Source: an uncultured Bacteroidota bacterium (GTDB taxonomy: Bacteria; Bacteroidota; Bacteroidia; JABEUT01). From it: 64,000 bases of DNA. The number at the start of each line of letters is the position of its first letter. Position 1 is the stretch's first letter. The position numbers and the translations under genes are program-made. The notes below the pieces were generated by a model. The model searched no databases and had not been told where the DNA came from. It worked only from the letters and a program-made list of their open reading frames with translations. Below are positions 27,171-35,025 of this stretch, one piece after another. The stretch lies in contig CAIPDV010000062.1 of assembly GCA_903863935.1 (NCBI GenBank), positions 1 to 64,000 of the forward strand, in the 5' to 3' direction.

Positions 27171-28784
27171 ATGACAGACGAACTCTTATTTGAACAATTT
27201 GCCAAAGGCAAAAAACAAACGCTTGTAAAAACAGGCAACTGTGTTATCTATACAAGGGTATCTACCAAAGAGCAAGCGGATAATAATATGAGCCTTGACA
27301 CCCAAAAGAAAACCTGTGAACAATTTGCAGTTAAGAATAACTATACCGTTCTCGGTTGCTTTGGAGGAACGTATGAAAGTGCCAAGACCGATGAGCGGAA
27401 GGAGTTCAACCGTATGCTCCACTTTGTTAAAAAAAGTAAGGAGAAAATTTCTTTTATCATTGTATATAGTGTTGACCGATTTTCACGTTCAGGAGGCAAT
27501 GCCATATATATCACGGAGCAATTGAAAAAGCAGGGTGTCATGGTTCTTGCTGTAACCCAACCAACCGATACCACCACTCCAAGCGGGAGTTTACAGCAGA
27601 ATATTCAATTCATTTTTTCGGAATATGATAACCAACTGCGGAAAGAAAAATGTATGGCTGGGGTGAAAGAAGCCCTATTGCGGGGTGAATGGTGTCACAC
27701 TAGTCCGATAGGGTATGATAAGATTGAGATTAACGGGGAGAAAAAATTAGTTGTGAATGAAAAAGGTAAACTTCTCAAAAAAGCCTTTTTATGGAAAGCC
27801 AATGAAGGAATGGGAACAGAGGAGATAAGAAGGAAGTTATCTGCAATGGGCTTAAAATTATATCCGCAAAAAATAGCCTATATATTTCGTAATCCGTTTT
27901 ATTGTGGTTTAATGGCTCACGATTCCTTAGAGGGCAAATTAGTGGAAGGCAAACATGAAAAGCTAATCTCAAAGGAGATATTCTTAAAAGTAAATGAAAT
28001 AATCAATGAGCGTACACATGGATATACTGTTAAGCATGAAAACGATGCCATCCCCTTGAAAGGCTTTTTAAAATGCGACCACTGTCATACCAACGTACCG
28101 GGTTATATTGTGAAAAAGAAAAAACTATGGTATTATAAATGCAGAACAAAAGGATGTAGCAATAATAAAAGTGCCAGAGAACTGCATGAACTTTTCAAAG
28201 GCTTATTGGACAGGATGAGTATGAACGATAAATACAAGGAACTGATAAAAGCACAGATGATAAAGACCTATAAGAAACTGAATAAGGAGAATGAAGAAAA
28301 TATGCAGCAAATTATCCGGCAACTAAATGAAGCCAATGCAAAATTGGAACGGCTGGAAGAAAGATATGTATTGGAAGAAATCACACAGGATATGTTTTTG
28401 AAATACCAAAGCAAGTTTAAAGCAGAGGTCATTGAAATCAGGCAAAAACTGGAGAAATCATCCGTTCAGGTGTCGAACCTTGAACATTGTGTGGAAAAAG
28501 TTTTAGATTACTCCGTAAACTTGCGTGAAATGTGGGGTTCTGCGGGGTATAAGCAAATGCAGGAACTGCAATATATGATATTTCCGCAGGGTTTGTACTA
28601 TAACAAGAAAATGAACACCTGTCGAACCCCGGAGATTAAAAGTTCCTTTTTGTGGATTGCGCAACAGTCACAGGCTATAACTGGTAAAAAGGTTGGAATA
28701 CCTGAACTGAATTTGACTTACTCAAATTTGGTGGGGGCGGCCGGATTTGAACCTTGGTCTTCCCGCAGTCATTGCGGGATGTGA
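27171..28784 (+). CDS. Large serine recombinase
   Basis: A 537-aa site-specific integrase of the large serine (resolvase/invertase) family. The catalytic serine is S31 in VIYTRVSTKEQ, followed by the family arginines in YSVDRFSRSGGNAIY and SEYDNQLRKEK. A recombinase domain (about 175-290, GLMAHDSLEGKLVEGKHE) precedes a four-Cys zinc ribbon (about 300-340, CDHCH then CRTKGCS) and a coiled coil (about 365-430). It should integrate and excise the accessory segment. The last 16 residues (GAAGFEPWSSRSHCGM) are encoded antisense to a degraded tRNA-Pro copy, so the native C-terminus probably lay elsewhere or the gene has been extended by integration. Confidence 0.92.
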   Translation: MTDELLFEQFAKGKKQTLVKTGNCVIYTRVSTKEQADNNMSLDTQKKTCEQFAVKNNYTVLGCFGGTYESAKTDERKEFNRMLHFVKKSKEKISFIIVYSVDRFSRSGGNAIYITEQLKKQGVMVLAVTQPTDTTTPSGSLQQNIQFIFSEYDNQLRKEKCMAGVKEALLRGEWCHTSPIGYDKIEINGEKKLVVNEKGKLLKKAFLWKANEGMGTEEIRRKLSAMGLKLYPQKIAYIFRNPFYCGLMAHDSLEGKLVEGKHEKLISKEIFLKVNEIINERTHGYTVKHENDAIPLKGFLKCDHCHTNVPGYIVKKKKLWYYKCRTKGCSNNKSARELHELFKGLLDRMSMNDKYKELIKAQMIKTYKKLNKENEENMQQIIRQLNEANAKLERLEERYVLEEITQDMFLKYQSKFKAEVIEIRQKLEKSSVQVSNLEHCVEKVLDYSVNLREMWGSAGYKQMQELQYMIFPQGLYYNKKMNTCRTPEIKSSFLWIAQQSQAITGKKVGIPELNLTYSNLVGAAGFEPWSSRSHCGM

Positions 28785-28790
28785 TACCAG
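28734..28790 (-). pseudogene. Degraded tRNA-Pro 3' fragment
   Basis: On the minus strand this stretch matches the D-loop, anticodon arm, T-arm and acceptor 3' strand of the tRNA-Pro at 28843-28916. The T-arm/acceptor part is a perfect 20-bp repeat (28734-28753 and 28845-28864). The anticodon loop is AATGACT, lacking U33, and the 5' acceptor strand is missing. It overlaps the 3' end of the serine recombinase gene and is probably an attachment-site remnant. Confidence 0.75.
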
Positions 28791-28794
28791 ACTA

Positions 28795-28834
28795 AAACAA
28801 AAAAGAGTGAAAAGGTTTTAAACTCTTCACTCTC
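28795..28834 (-). terminator. Terminator of tRNA-Pro
   Basis: On the minus strand AGAGTGAA pairs with TTCACTCT around a 14-nt loop and is followed directly by TTTTTTG. It sits 9 bp after the tRNA-Pro 3' end. Confidence 0.75.
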
Positions 28835-28842
28835 TTATCTTG

Positions 28843-28916
28843 TCGGGGCGGCCGGATTTGAACCGACGGCCTCCTGCTCCCAAAGCAGGCGCGATACCAG
28901 GCTACGCTACGCCCCG
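28843..28916 (-). tRNA. tRNA-Pro (anticodon TGG)
   Basis: A complete 74-nt cloverleaf on the minus strand. The acceptor CGGGGCG pairs with CGCCCCG, discriminator A. The anticodon stem CCTGC/GCAGG encloses TTTGGGA, giving anticodon TGG. The T-loop is GTTCAAATC. CCA is not encoded. It marks the right edge of the accessory element. Confidence 0.96.
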
Positions 28917-28956
28917 AACTTTCCTTTTTACAGTATGTTTACTTTCAAAAGGGGCG

Positions 28957-28964
28957 CAAATTTA
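28957..28964 (-). promoter_or_regulatory. -7 promoter for tRNA-Pro (TAAATTTG)
   Basis: The minus strand reads TAAATTTG, 40 bp before the mature tRNA end. Confidence 0.4.
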
Positions 28965-28994
28965 ACTATTTAGCCTTACACAGCTATAAGAATC

Positions 28995-30992
28995 TTAAAA
29001 ATCATACAATTTACTTCGGCTTACCATAGCTTTCTTCTTTAGTTTATCCAGATAATCAGGACTAAGCACATGTCCAAGTTGTTGAGATATAAGTGCATAA
29101 CGAATTGCGGCCGAATCATTATTAAGCGAATCACACACCACACTAAGATTATAGGCTGCCGGTTCCGACACCGTTTTATTATTGAATGTCAGCACCATTT
29201 TAAAATCTTTTTCAGCGTCTTTCATATTATCAAGGCTGAATTTTGCCACACCCCTATAAAAATAGTAAAACGGATTCCCAGGCTGAAACTTAAGCAGAAT
29301 TGCAAATCGCGCCTGCGCATCTTTAAAATGTCCCTGCTGAATCTCCCGCTCCCCTTCGCCATCATAATCTTTTTCGGCATCGGGGTTTAGTTGCAGGGCC
29401 GCCACATAATCTCGTATGGCGTTTGCCGAATCCCCCAGATTATATAGACAGGTAGATCGGTCCAGCAAAGTGCGGTAAATATTTCCACCTTTATGCAACG
29501 AAGTATCATAAGCACCCAAGGCCTCCACATATTTGTTTTTATATTTCAGGATGGTGCCAAGGTGATCGTAATCTCTTGGATCGGCGGCGCGGGTGAGTGT
29601 GAGTATGCGGTAACATTTTTCAGCTTCATCATAACGGGCCGAATCCATATAATAATTCCCCAGCCATTTGTACGACAGCCAGGCCATGTAAGGATATTTC
29701 TTTATAGCATCTGTATAGAGTGTTGCCGCATTGTGCCACACTTTGGTACGCTGATAACAGAGGTACGACAGCTCCACGGAAACCAATGTCAGCAGCCCAA
29801 TGACGGTTATTTTACTCGCCGGAACTTTGTCCATTATTTCGCTGATAAAGTATAGAATCATAAAGAACAATCCGAAGTAGGCAACATAACAATATCGGTC
29901 TGCCATAATGGCCGTACCGCAGGAAATAAATTGTAAAATAAAAATCACATTCGCTATAAAGTACATGTACCCGAAAGCAACATACCGGAAATATTCCCGC
30001 TTAAATTTCCATGTGACGAACAGCGGAATACCAACAATAGCAATAGAAAGCACCGGAGCCCAGTAAAATATCCATTGGTACGAACCATCGAGGAAATGGG
30101 CAGGGTAGGGGTAGAAGGTAGAAAGATGCGTAGGGTTGAAAAGTTTGGTTATGTACATTACAAATCCATACGATGCAAACATTATCCGCTCACCCAGACT
30201 CAGCACATTGAACGAGGCAATAGCACCCGTTGCATTTTGCCGGTAAACAGCATATCCCCCGCAGATAAGCGCAACAATTACAAACGGAATTTTATCGGTA
30301 ATTACCTTCCATTGCCATTTACGATTCGCTAATAGGTCGATAGCCAGCAATGACCCCGGAAACACTACCGCCATTGGCTTTGAGAGGCACGATAAAATAA
30401 AACAAACAATGGTAAGCACATACCATTTAGCCTTGCTTCCGTCCAGATACCGAAGATAGGTAAGCAGCCCGAGGAAGTAGAAAAACGCATACAGCACATC
30501 TTTGCGCTCTGCCAGCCAACTCACCGATTCCACATGCATAGGATGCACCCCAAACCACACCCCGCAAAACGCCGCAATAAATAACGATCGGTCCTCTTTA
30601 AACTTTAGCCGCTTGCAAAGCCCCAACGCCAGTAGAAAAACCAGAAGCGAGTTAGCAATATGTATCAGTATGTTGGTAAGGTAATAGGTGCGCGGCTGCA
30701 GTTTGGCAAAGTGATAGTTCACCGCCAGGCTCAGCATTGTTAGCGGGTGATAGTTGTTCTTCGTAATGTCCTCCGTAAGCACCGCTTTCAGGTTTTCCGC
30801 CGAAAAACTTTTTATGTATTTGTCGTTGGTAACATACACATCGTCGTCCCAATTGGTAATCTGGTTATTGAGCGTGTACCGGAAACTCACAAACGTTAGT
30901 ATACAGATACCCGCCATAATGGCCCACTTCATCCAGGGGTAGCTTTTCTCTCCTGCTCTAACAGCACTATTTTTATTCCGGTCCGATGCCAT
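28995..30992 (-). CDS. TMTC-like membrane protein with TPRs
   Basis: A protein of about 665 aa that joins a GT-C-like membrane part to a TPR tail. The N-terminal 430 residues hold about ten or eleven membrane helices and luminal motifs ITNWDDDVYV, NYHPLTMLSL and GVHPMHVESVSWLAERKDVLY, as in the TMTC O-mannosyltransferase-like family. Residues about 435-650 carry four or five TPRs (for example DEAEKCYRILTL). It may transfer a sugar from a lipid carrier to a protein in the periplasm. The frame extends to 31052, but that ATG lies in a dispersed repeat; the ATG at 30992 (MASDRNKN) is preferred. It stands alone. Confidence 0.82.
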   Translation of the reverse strand: MASDRNKNSAVRAGEKSYPWMKWAIMAGICILTFVSFRYTLNNQITNWDDDVYVTNDKYIKSFSAENLKAVLTEDITKNNYHPLTMLSLAVNYHFAKLQPRTYYLTNILIHIANSLLVFLLALGLCKRLKFKEDRSLFIAAFCGVWFGVHPMHVESVSWLAERKDVLYAFFYFLGLLTYLRYLDGSKAKWYVLTIVCFILSCLSKPMAVVFPGSLLAIDLLANRKWQWKVITDKIPFVIVALICGGYAVYRQNATGAIASFNVLSLGERIMFASYGFVMYITKLFNPTHLSTFYPYPAHFLDGSYQWIFYWAPVLSIAIVGIPLFVTWKFKREYFRYVAFGYMYFIANVIFILQFISCGTAIMADRYCYVAYFGLFFMILYFISEIMDKVPASKITVIGLLTLVSVELSYLCYQRTKVWHNAATLYTDAIKKYPYMAWLSYKWLGNYYMDSARYDEAEKCYRILTLTRAADPRDYDHLGTILKYKNKYVEALGAYDTSLHKGGNIYRTLLDRSTCLYNLGDSANAIRDYVAALQLNPDAEKDYDGEGEREIQQGHFKDAQARFAILLKFQPGNPFYYFYRGVAKFSLDNMKDAEKDFKMVLTFNNKTVSEPAAYNLSVVCDSLNNDSAAIRYALISQQLGHVLSPDYLDKLKKKAMVSRSKLYDF

Positions 30993-31027
30993 ACGTAGCG
31001 CAAATGTATTGAAAAAGGGAAATTCTA

Positions 31028-31073
31028 CGTCATTGCGGCTTTTGTTCGTCATTGCGAGGAACGAAGCAATCTC
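31028..31073. repeat. Half copies of the CGTCATTGCGAGG repeat
   Basis: A partial copy CGTCATTGCGG at 31029-31039 is followed by a full left arm CGTCATTGCGAGG plus CGAAGCAATCTC at 31047-31073. The right arm found at 9852-9919 is missing. Confidence 0.75.
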
Positions 31074-31143
31074 TATTCCTAATGCCTGCCTTTGTCATCC
31101 TGAATGAAACGAAATAACCCTCCCCTAAAACTATTTTTTTTCG

Positions 31144-31151
31144 TACCTTTG
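31144..31151 (+). promoter_or_regulatory. -7 promoter abutting a small ORF (TACCTTTG)
   Basis: TACCTTTG is an exact TAnnTTTG match and ends 5 bp before the ATG at 31157, suggesting a leaderless transcript. Confidence 0.55.
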
Positions 31152-31156
31152 TACTT

Positions 31157-31276
31157 ATGAAAACACTTGTAATAAATAATATAGATAAGGCTTTGCTCAA
31201 ATTAATGAAAGAGCGAAAGAAGGAGAGGCCGTTACCCGTGAAAAGTGCCTATAAAATCCTCAAGAAGCTAAAATAA
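31157..31276 (+). CDS. 39-aa basic small protein
   Basis: A very small frame reading MKTLVINNIDKALLKLMKER and continuing to a Lys-rich end (AYKILKKLK). It has 39 residues, a net positive charge and an amphipathic helix pattern. The main support is the perfect core promoter right before its ATG. It could be an antitoxin fragment, a small regulator or chance; no family is recognised. It lies between the TMTC-like gene (divergent) and the broken restriction locus. Confidence 0.4.
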   Translation: MKTLVINNIDKALLKLMKERKKERPLPVKSAYKILKKLK

Positions 31277-31289
31277 CTTTTTCCCATTT

Positions 31290-31362
31290 TACTCATTTGG
31301 GCACATCCCCAAGCTATCGCAAGGGGTCAGGCTTTCCGCTGCTATCCCTCACGCGGAAAGAC
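31290..31362. repeat. Intergenic hairpin repeat
   Basis: Contains CTTTCCGC / GCGGAAAG (31332-31339 and 31353-31360) with a 13-nt loop, preceded by AAGCTATCGCAAGGGGTCAGG. It looks like a dispersed palindromic repeat rather than a terminator. Confidence 0.4.
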
Positions 31363-31408
31363 TTTGTTATTTTAAATTAAATTCGCACCTATTTAGAATA
31401 TACAAATC

Positions 31409-31684
31409 GTGATGCCTAACTATATTAGAGACAAAAGATCGCCCAAGCCTAAGAATGAACTAGTTTCTAAGGTTATGAGTGCTAATAAAAGTAAGGGAAC
31501 AAAACCTGAACTTTTGTTTAGAAAAGCATTATGGGCTATAGGGCTAAGGGGATATCGTTGTAATTACAAGAAAGTACCAGGTCGGCCTGATGTTGCCTTT
31601 CCTAAAAAGAGGATTGCTATATTTATCAACGGATGCTTTTGGCATAGATGTCCTTACTGTGAACTATCTAGTTGCGGACCTTGA
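31409..31684 (+). pseudogene. vsr mismatch endonuclease, truncated 5' half
   Basis: The first about 85 residues match Vsr, the very-short-patch repair nickase that accompanies cytosine-5 methyltransferases. Seen are MSANKSKGTKPELLFRKALW, the catalytic aspartate in VPGRPDVAF and INGCFWHRCPYC with the conserved histidine. It then breaks after CPYCELS and ends at a stop within a few codons. The remaining third (the FW and RD motifs of the C-terminal part) is absent, so it is inactive. Downstream DNA continues directly into the 3' part of a Sau3AI-type nuclease gene in another frame. Confidence 0.85.
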
Positions 31685-32606
31685 CTATATTTTTAAGATC
31701 ATCAAACTTTGGAAATTTCCACCAACAGACTTAAAAATTATTGAAGATGACTGGCATAAGATAATTACAAAAATAAAAGCCGGCAAAGCACATGAAATAT
31801 CGGAAGGTGATACTTTGTATTTAGGAGCGTGTACTAAAGGCGCAAATAAGTCTTCTTTAAGAAAGCAGCCATTCTCTGCTGAATTGGCAATGCAAAGGGC
31901 ATTCTCTCTTAAGTCAAAATATCTGAACTTCATTATCCAGAAAAGTCTCCCGGCTGAACGAATTGTAAAGAATACTAATGAATATAAAAAGGGAGAATCT
32001 TTTGAAGACCTTGTTCTAAAAAAGTTTGCATCTTATTACGGTTTATCTGAAAAGGAGATCCTTAAAAAGTTAAAATTGCCGGATTCTGTTTCTAAAAGCA
32101 AAATATACATATTAGCTAAAGCGATCTTCGGAATAAAAAAAGATAAAATTGAAGAGTTTGAAAAAGCTGATATAGAAATGAAAACGATTACTCTGGAACA
32201 TTCAGGTTCATTGAAAGAAAGTATGTCTTTCAAACAAATTCAATACAAACAAATTGTTAATGAGAGTTGGGAAGAGTCCTACTGGTTCAATACTTTGACA
32301 AAACGGTTCTTGTTTGTAATATTTCAGAGGGATGATAAAGGTCAGGCAAGATTGAAAAAAGTAATCTTCTGGACCATGCCAGTAAAGGACTTGGATGTAG
32401 CAAACCAATTTTGGCTTGATACTAAAAAGAAAATAGCCGAGAATGATTTCAGCCATTTTATAAGAATATCGGATAATAGGATCTGTCATATACGCCCTAA
32501 GGGAGTTAATAGCAGGGATCTAATGGAAACGCCTGCTGGTACTATGGAAAAGAAAATGTGCTACTGGTTAAATTCTTCATATATAAAAGGCATTATTAAT
32601 CAATAA
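31668..32606 (+). pseudogene. Sau3AI-family restriction endonuclease, 3' remnant
   Basis: About 312 residues are homologous to the C-terminal two thirds of Sau3AI-type GATC endonucleases. Recognisable segments are IIEDDWHKIITKIKAGKAHE, the hallmark LGACTKGANKSSLRKQPFS, AMQRAFSLKS, the second MutH-like domain with LKESMSFKQI and ICHIRPKG, and an end like Sau3AI (SYIKG). The N-terminal MutH-like domain that holds the catalytic D-x(n)-E-x-K residues is missing, and the frame upstream of about 31668 is out-of-frame vsr. The locus is therefore a deletion fusion. No methyltransferase gene remains in the window. Confidence 0.85.
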
Positions 32607-32670
32607 TAAAATTACCTACTAAGTTCAACTTAACGGGTATGTTGTAGCTTTAATATTTGCCAGTCGGACC

Positions 32671-32700
32671 TGTCCTACCATTTATCGTCAGGGCTCGAAC
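32671..32700. repeat. Direct repeat flanking fic, copy 1
   Basis: TGTCCTACCATTTATCGTCA plus GGGCTCGAAC; 26-27 of 30 bases match the copy at 33642-33671. It ends on the stop codon of the fic gene. Confidence 0.65.
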
Positions 32701-33494
32701 TAAAAGGTCAATGCTTGAGGTAGCATAATTAAAAAGGGAATTGATTTTTGATAATCCAATTGCTCATAAAACATTCCCAATGCCGCCAGGTTTCCATAAT
32801 AAGCATCTATATTTTTATAATAGTATTTTTCCGAAGCAATGTACCAGGCTTTTTCGCCCAATTTTTCAACAATAAACCATTTTTCCAGTAAGCGGGCGGC
32901 CCTGCCGTTGCCATCGTTAAAGGGATGAATATTTACAAATACCAAATGGATAAGCGAGGCATAATAAAACACTTCCTTTCTATTCAGGCTGGCATGTATC
33001 AGTTCGGTAATATCATTCCACAGTTTATCAAAATCAGCAGTTACCTTGCTCGCAGGTGCGGCCTCATATTGTATTCTCCCTGTTTTGTGTTCCATTACCA
33101 GCATGGCATTTTTCCGGCATGCCCCTCTGTCTTTTTCAGGTAGTAAATGGGTGGTTAAAAGTATATGCGCCTTATAAAAGTTATCTTTTGTAAGCTTTTC
33201 CTTTTGTGCAAACAGGTAGGCTTCAAACAAATCATTAGGCTTTTCGGTTAGGTTGGGCAGGTATTCCACATGCTGCATTTTATGCTGCACATAACTGTCT
33301 ATTTCCATTGTTTCGCCTTCAATTTTTGAAGAAGATATAACAGATACAGAAGTGTAAAACTTAAAATTCTCAGCCGTAAAATTTTTCAACTGCAATTGTT
33401 GAAATGCCGCTTCCACATCCACCGCTATAGCTTGCTCATAGCTGCTGAACAGGTTTATATTTCCGGGAAGTATTTCAAATTGCATGTTTGGCAT
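32700..33494 (-). CDS. Fic family protein, class II
   Basis: A 264-aa Fic-domain protein that would transfer AMP (or another nucleotide) to a target protein. The active-site motif HPFNDGNGRAAR starts at H190. An N-terminal inhibitory motif (S/T)xxxE(G/N) is present as SSKIEG (S55-E59-G60), placing it in the self-inhibited class II. No separate antitoxin is needed or seen. The C-terminal about 50 residues have no named domain. The gene stands alone between two direct repeats, suggesting it was acquired as a unit. Confidence 0.93.
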   Translation of the reverse strand: MPNMQFEILPGNINLFSSYEQAIAVDVEAAFQQLQLKNFTAENFKFYTSVSVISSSKIEGETMEIDSYVQHKMQHVEYLPNLTEKPNDLFEAYLFAQKEKLTKDNFYKAHILLTTHLLPEKDRGACRKNAMLVMEHKTGRIQYEAAPASKVTADFDKLWNDITELIHASLNRKEVFYYASLIHLVFVNIHPFNDGNGRAARLLEKWFIVEKLGEKAWYIASEKYYYKNIDAYYGNLAALGMFYEQLDYQKSIPFLIMLPQALTF

Positions 33495-33641
33495 GTAACC
33501 TATATTTTCAAGTATGTATTCAATTGTTCAGGGTAAAAATAAACAAAACAAAATATACAGAGGGGAATTCTATAATAAATCAATCGCCAGCCTTGTCCGC
33601 CGTAGCTTTAGCGAATGCAAGTAGTGAAGGAGGGTCTGGCT

Positions 33642-33671
33642 TGTCCTGACATTTATCGTCAGGGCTCCGAC
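33642..33671. repeat. Direct repeat flanking fic, copy 2
   Basis: TGTCCTGACATTTATCGTCA plus GGGCTCCGAC, 971 bp from copy 1 at the other side of the fic gene. Confidence 0.65.
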
Positions 33672-33889
33672 ACTAATTCGGTCCCACTAAGTAGTGTCTT
33701 TTCTCCATTGCTAGCAATGGAATTTCAAATATTGAATTTTAATCTGTGAAATCTGTGGCATGGTTTTAATGACTAACTAAATCCTTGGTCAATGACTTGT
33801 TGAGAAACTGCATTTTGATGTTGTAACTTTACAGCATGAAACAAATTATGAGAATAAATCAGGTGCTTTTGGGTGTATTATTTTTATTG

Positions 33890-34050
33890 TTTTATTGCTT
33901 AGCATTGCAAAAAGCAATAGAATATTTTTCAAAATGCTTTAAATCAATATGTTGTAAAATTGAGTTTTATTGCTATCCATTGCAAATTCATTGCTTTTCC
34001 ATTGCTTTTCTATTGCTAAAACCATTGCTCTTTATTGGCAAAATCTGTGG
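33890..34050. repeat. ATTGC-rich low-complexity tract
   Basis: ATTGC or its complement GCAAT occurs about ten times in 160 bp, with sub-repeats such as CCATTGCTTTTCTATTGC. No hairpin or coding role is evident. Confidence 0.55.
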
Positions 34051-34395
34051 CAGTTTTATTTCAGCTTCTTCTCAATCTGGGAATCCTCACCTGAAAGATT
34101 CCCGTCCGAATGGCATAGCCGGGCGGGCATACGGGCAGGTGTGGCATGTCTTTTCTCAGTGGTTAAACCTTCTAAATTATTTGCCGCACACTTGCCTCAC
34201 ATTTATAAGGCAAAAAAAATGTGTCAGTACCCCTCGGGCACTGACATAAAAATAGGGCACTTAAAGTATAGATATTCAATTGTTTATGGCGATATGTCAC
34301 AAACTGTAAATTTTGATTTTACTGACATATTCGGGTTTTCGGTCCTCAAAAAAATTGCCCCAAAAAATGTCATGTTTACATTATCCCAAAGAGCC

Positions 34396-34403
34396 TATAT
34401 TTG
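34396..34403 (+). promoter_or_regulatory. -7 promoter for nuoEF (TATATTTG)
   Basis: TATATTTG fits TAnnTTTG and lies 63 bp before the nuoE ATG, with TTTACA 20 bp further upstream. It would start the nuoE-nuoF transcript. Confidence 0.5.
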
Positions 34404-34466
34404 TCCCCTAATTAAAAGGTCGGGGATTTACCCCGGCAACTGATAACTGAAAACTGACCACTGATT

Positions 34467-35000
34467 ATGAAATTCTCTGATGATGCGTTAGAACTGATAA
34501 GCCGGATAAAGAAGCGGTATCCCGAAGGCAAGCAGAAGTCGGCATTGCTGCCCGTGCTGCACCTTGCCCAGGCTGAGTTTGGCGGCTGGCTAAGCTCCGA
34601 AACCATGGATTATGTGGCATCGGTATTAAATATTTTACCGGTAGAGGTGTATGAAGTAGCCTCGTTTTACAGCATGTTCAACCTGTCGCCAGTAGGTAAG
34701 TGCGTGATAGAGGTATGCCGTACCGGGCCATGCTGGCTGCTCGGCGCAGAGGACCTTGTTAACCACTTAGAAAAGAAACTGAATATAAAAGTCGGGGAAA
34801 CCACGGCTGACGGCATGTTCACGCTTAAGACCGTTGAATGCCTTGCGGCATGCGGCACAGCACCCATCATACAAGTTGGTGAAACCTACCACGAAAATCT
34901 GAACATTGAAAAGGTGGATGCCATGCTGGATAACTACCGCAAAACCGTGAAAGAACCTATATCGCACTGGAGCAAGAAACATATTACAAAGTCAAATTAG
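34467..35000 (+). CDS. nuoE: NADH-quinone oxidoreductase subunit E
   Basis: A 177-aa subunit of the respiratory complex I dehydrogenase module that binds a [2Fe-2S] cluster (N1a). The four ligands are C84 and C89 (VCRTGPCW) and C125 and C129 (VECLAACGTAP). The N-terminal helical part and thioredoxin-like fold are of normal length. It normally sits next to nuoF; here a four-helix-bundle gene is inserted, and its TAG stop lies inside the left inverted repeat of that insert. Other nuo genes are not in the window. Confidence 0.96.
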   Translation: MKFSDDALELISRIKKRYPEGKQKSALLPVLHLAQAEFGGWLSSETMDYVASVLNILPVEVYEVASFYSMFNLSPVGKCVIEVCRTGPCWLLGAEDLVNHLEKKLNIKVGETTADGMFTLKTVECLAACGTAPIIQVGETYHENLNIEKVDAMLDNYRKTVKEPISHWSKKHITKSN

Positions 35001-35025
35001 GAATTAAAAATTAGGAATTAGGAAT
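34995..35025. repeat. 31-bp inverted repeat, left arm
   Basis: AATTAGGAATTAAAAATTAG plus GAATTAGGAAT; the exact reverse complement lies at 35379-35409. It contains the nuoE stop codon and the first two bases of the next ATG. Confidence 0.9.

Larger units (their letters stand above)
33495..34466. other. Repeat-rich gap before nuoE
   Basis: No gene is supported. It holds the second fic direct repeat (33642-33671), an ATTGC-rich low-complexity tract (about 33890-34050), AATCTGTGAAATCTGTGGC-type repeats near 33740, the nuo promoter at 34396-34403 and CTGA-type repeats at 34438-34466. Two overlapping frames (33836-34443) read through the ATTGC tract but have Cys/Phe-rich, non-coding composition. 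Confidence 0.6.

Noticed and set aside
28734-28790. Second functional tRNA (apparent anticodon TGA)
   Set aside because: The 5' acceptor strand is missing and U33 is replaced, so it cannot form a working tRNA.
33836-34443. Two overlapping plus-strand frames of 137 and 157 codons
   Set aside because: Both read through the ATTGC-rich tract and overlap each other in different frames; residue composition is not protein-like.
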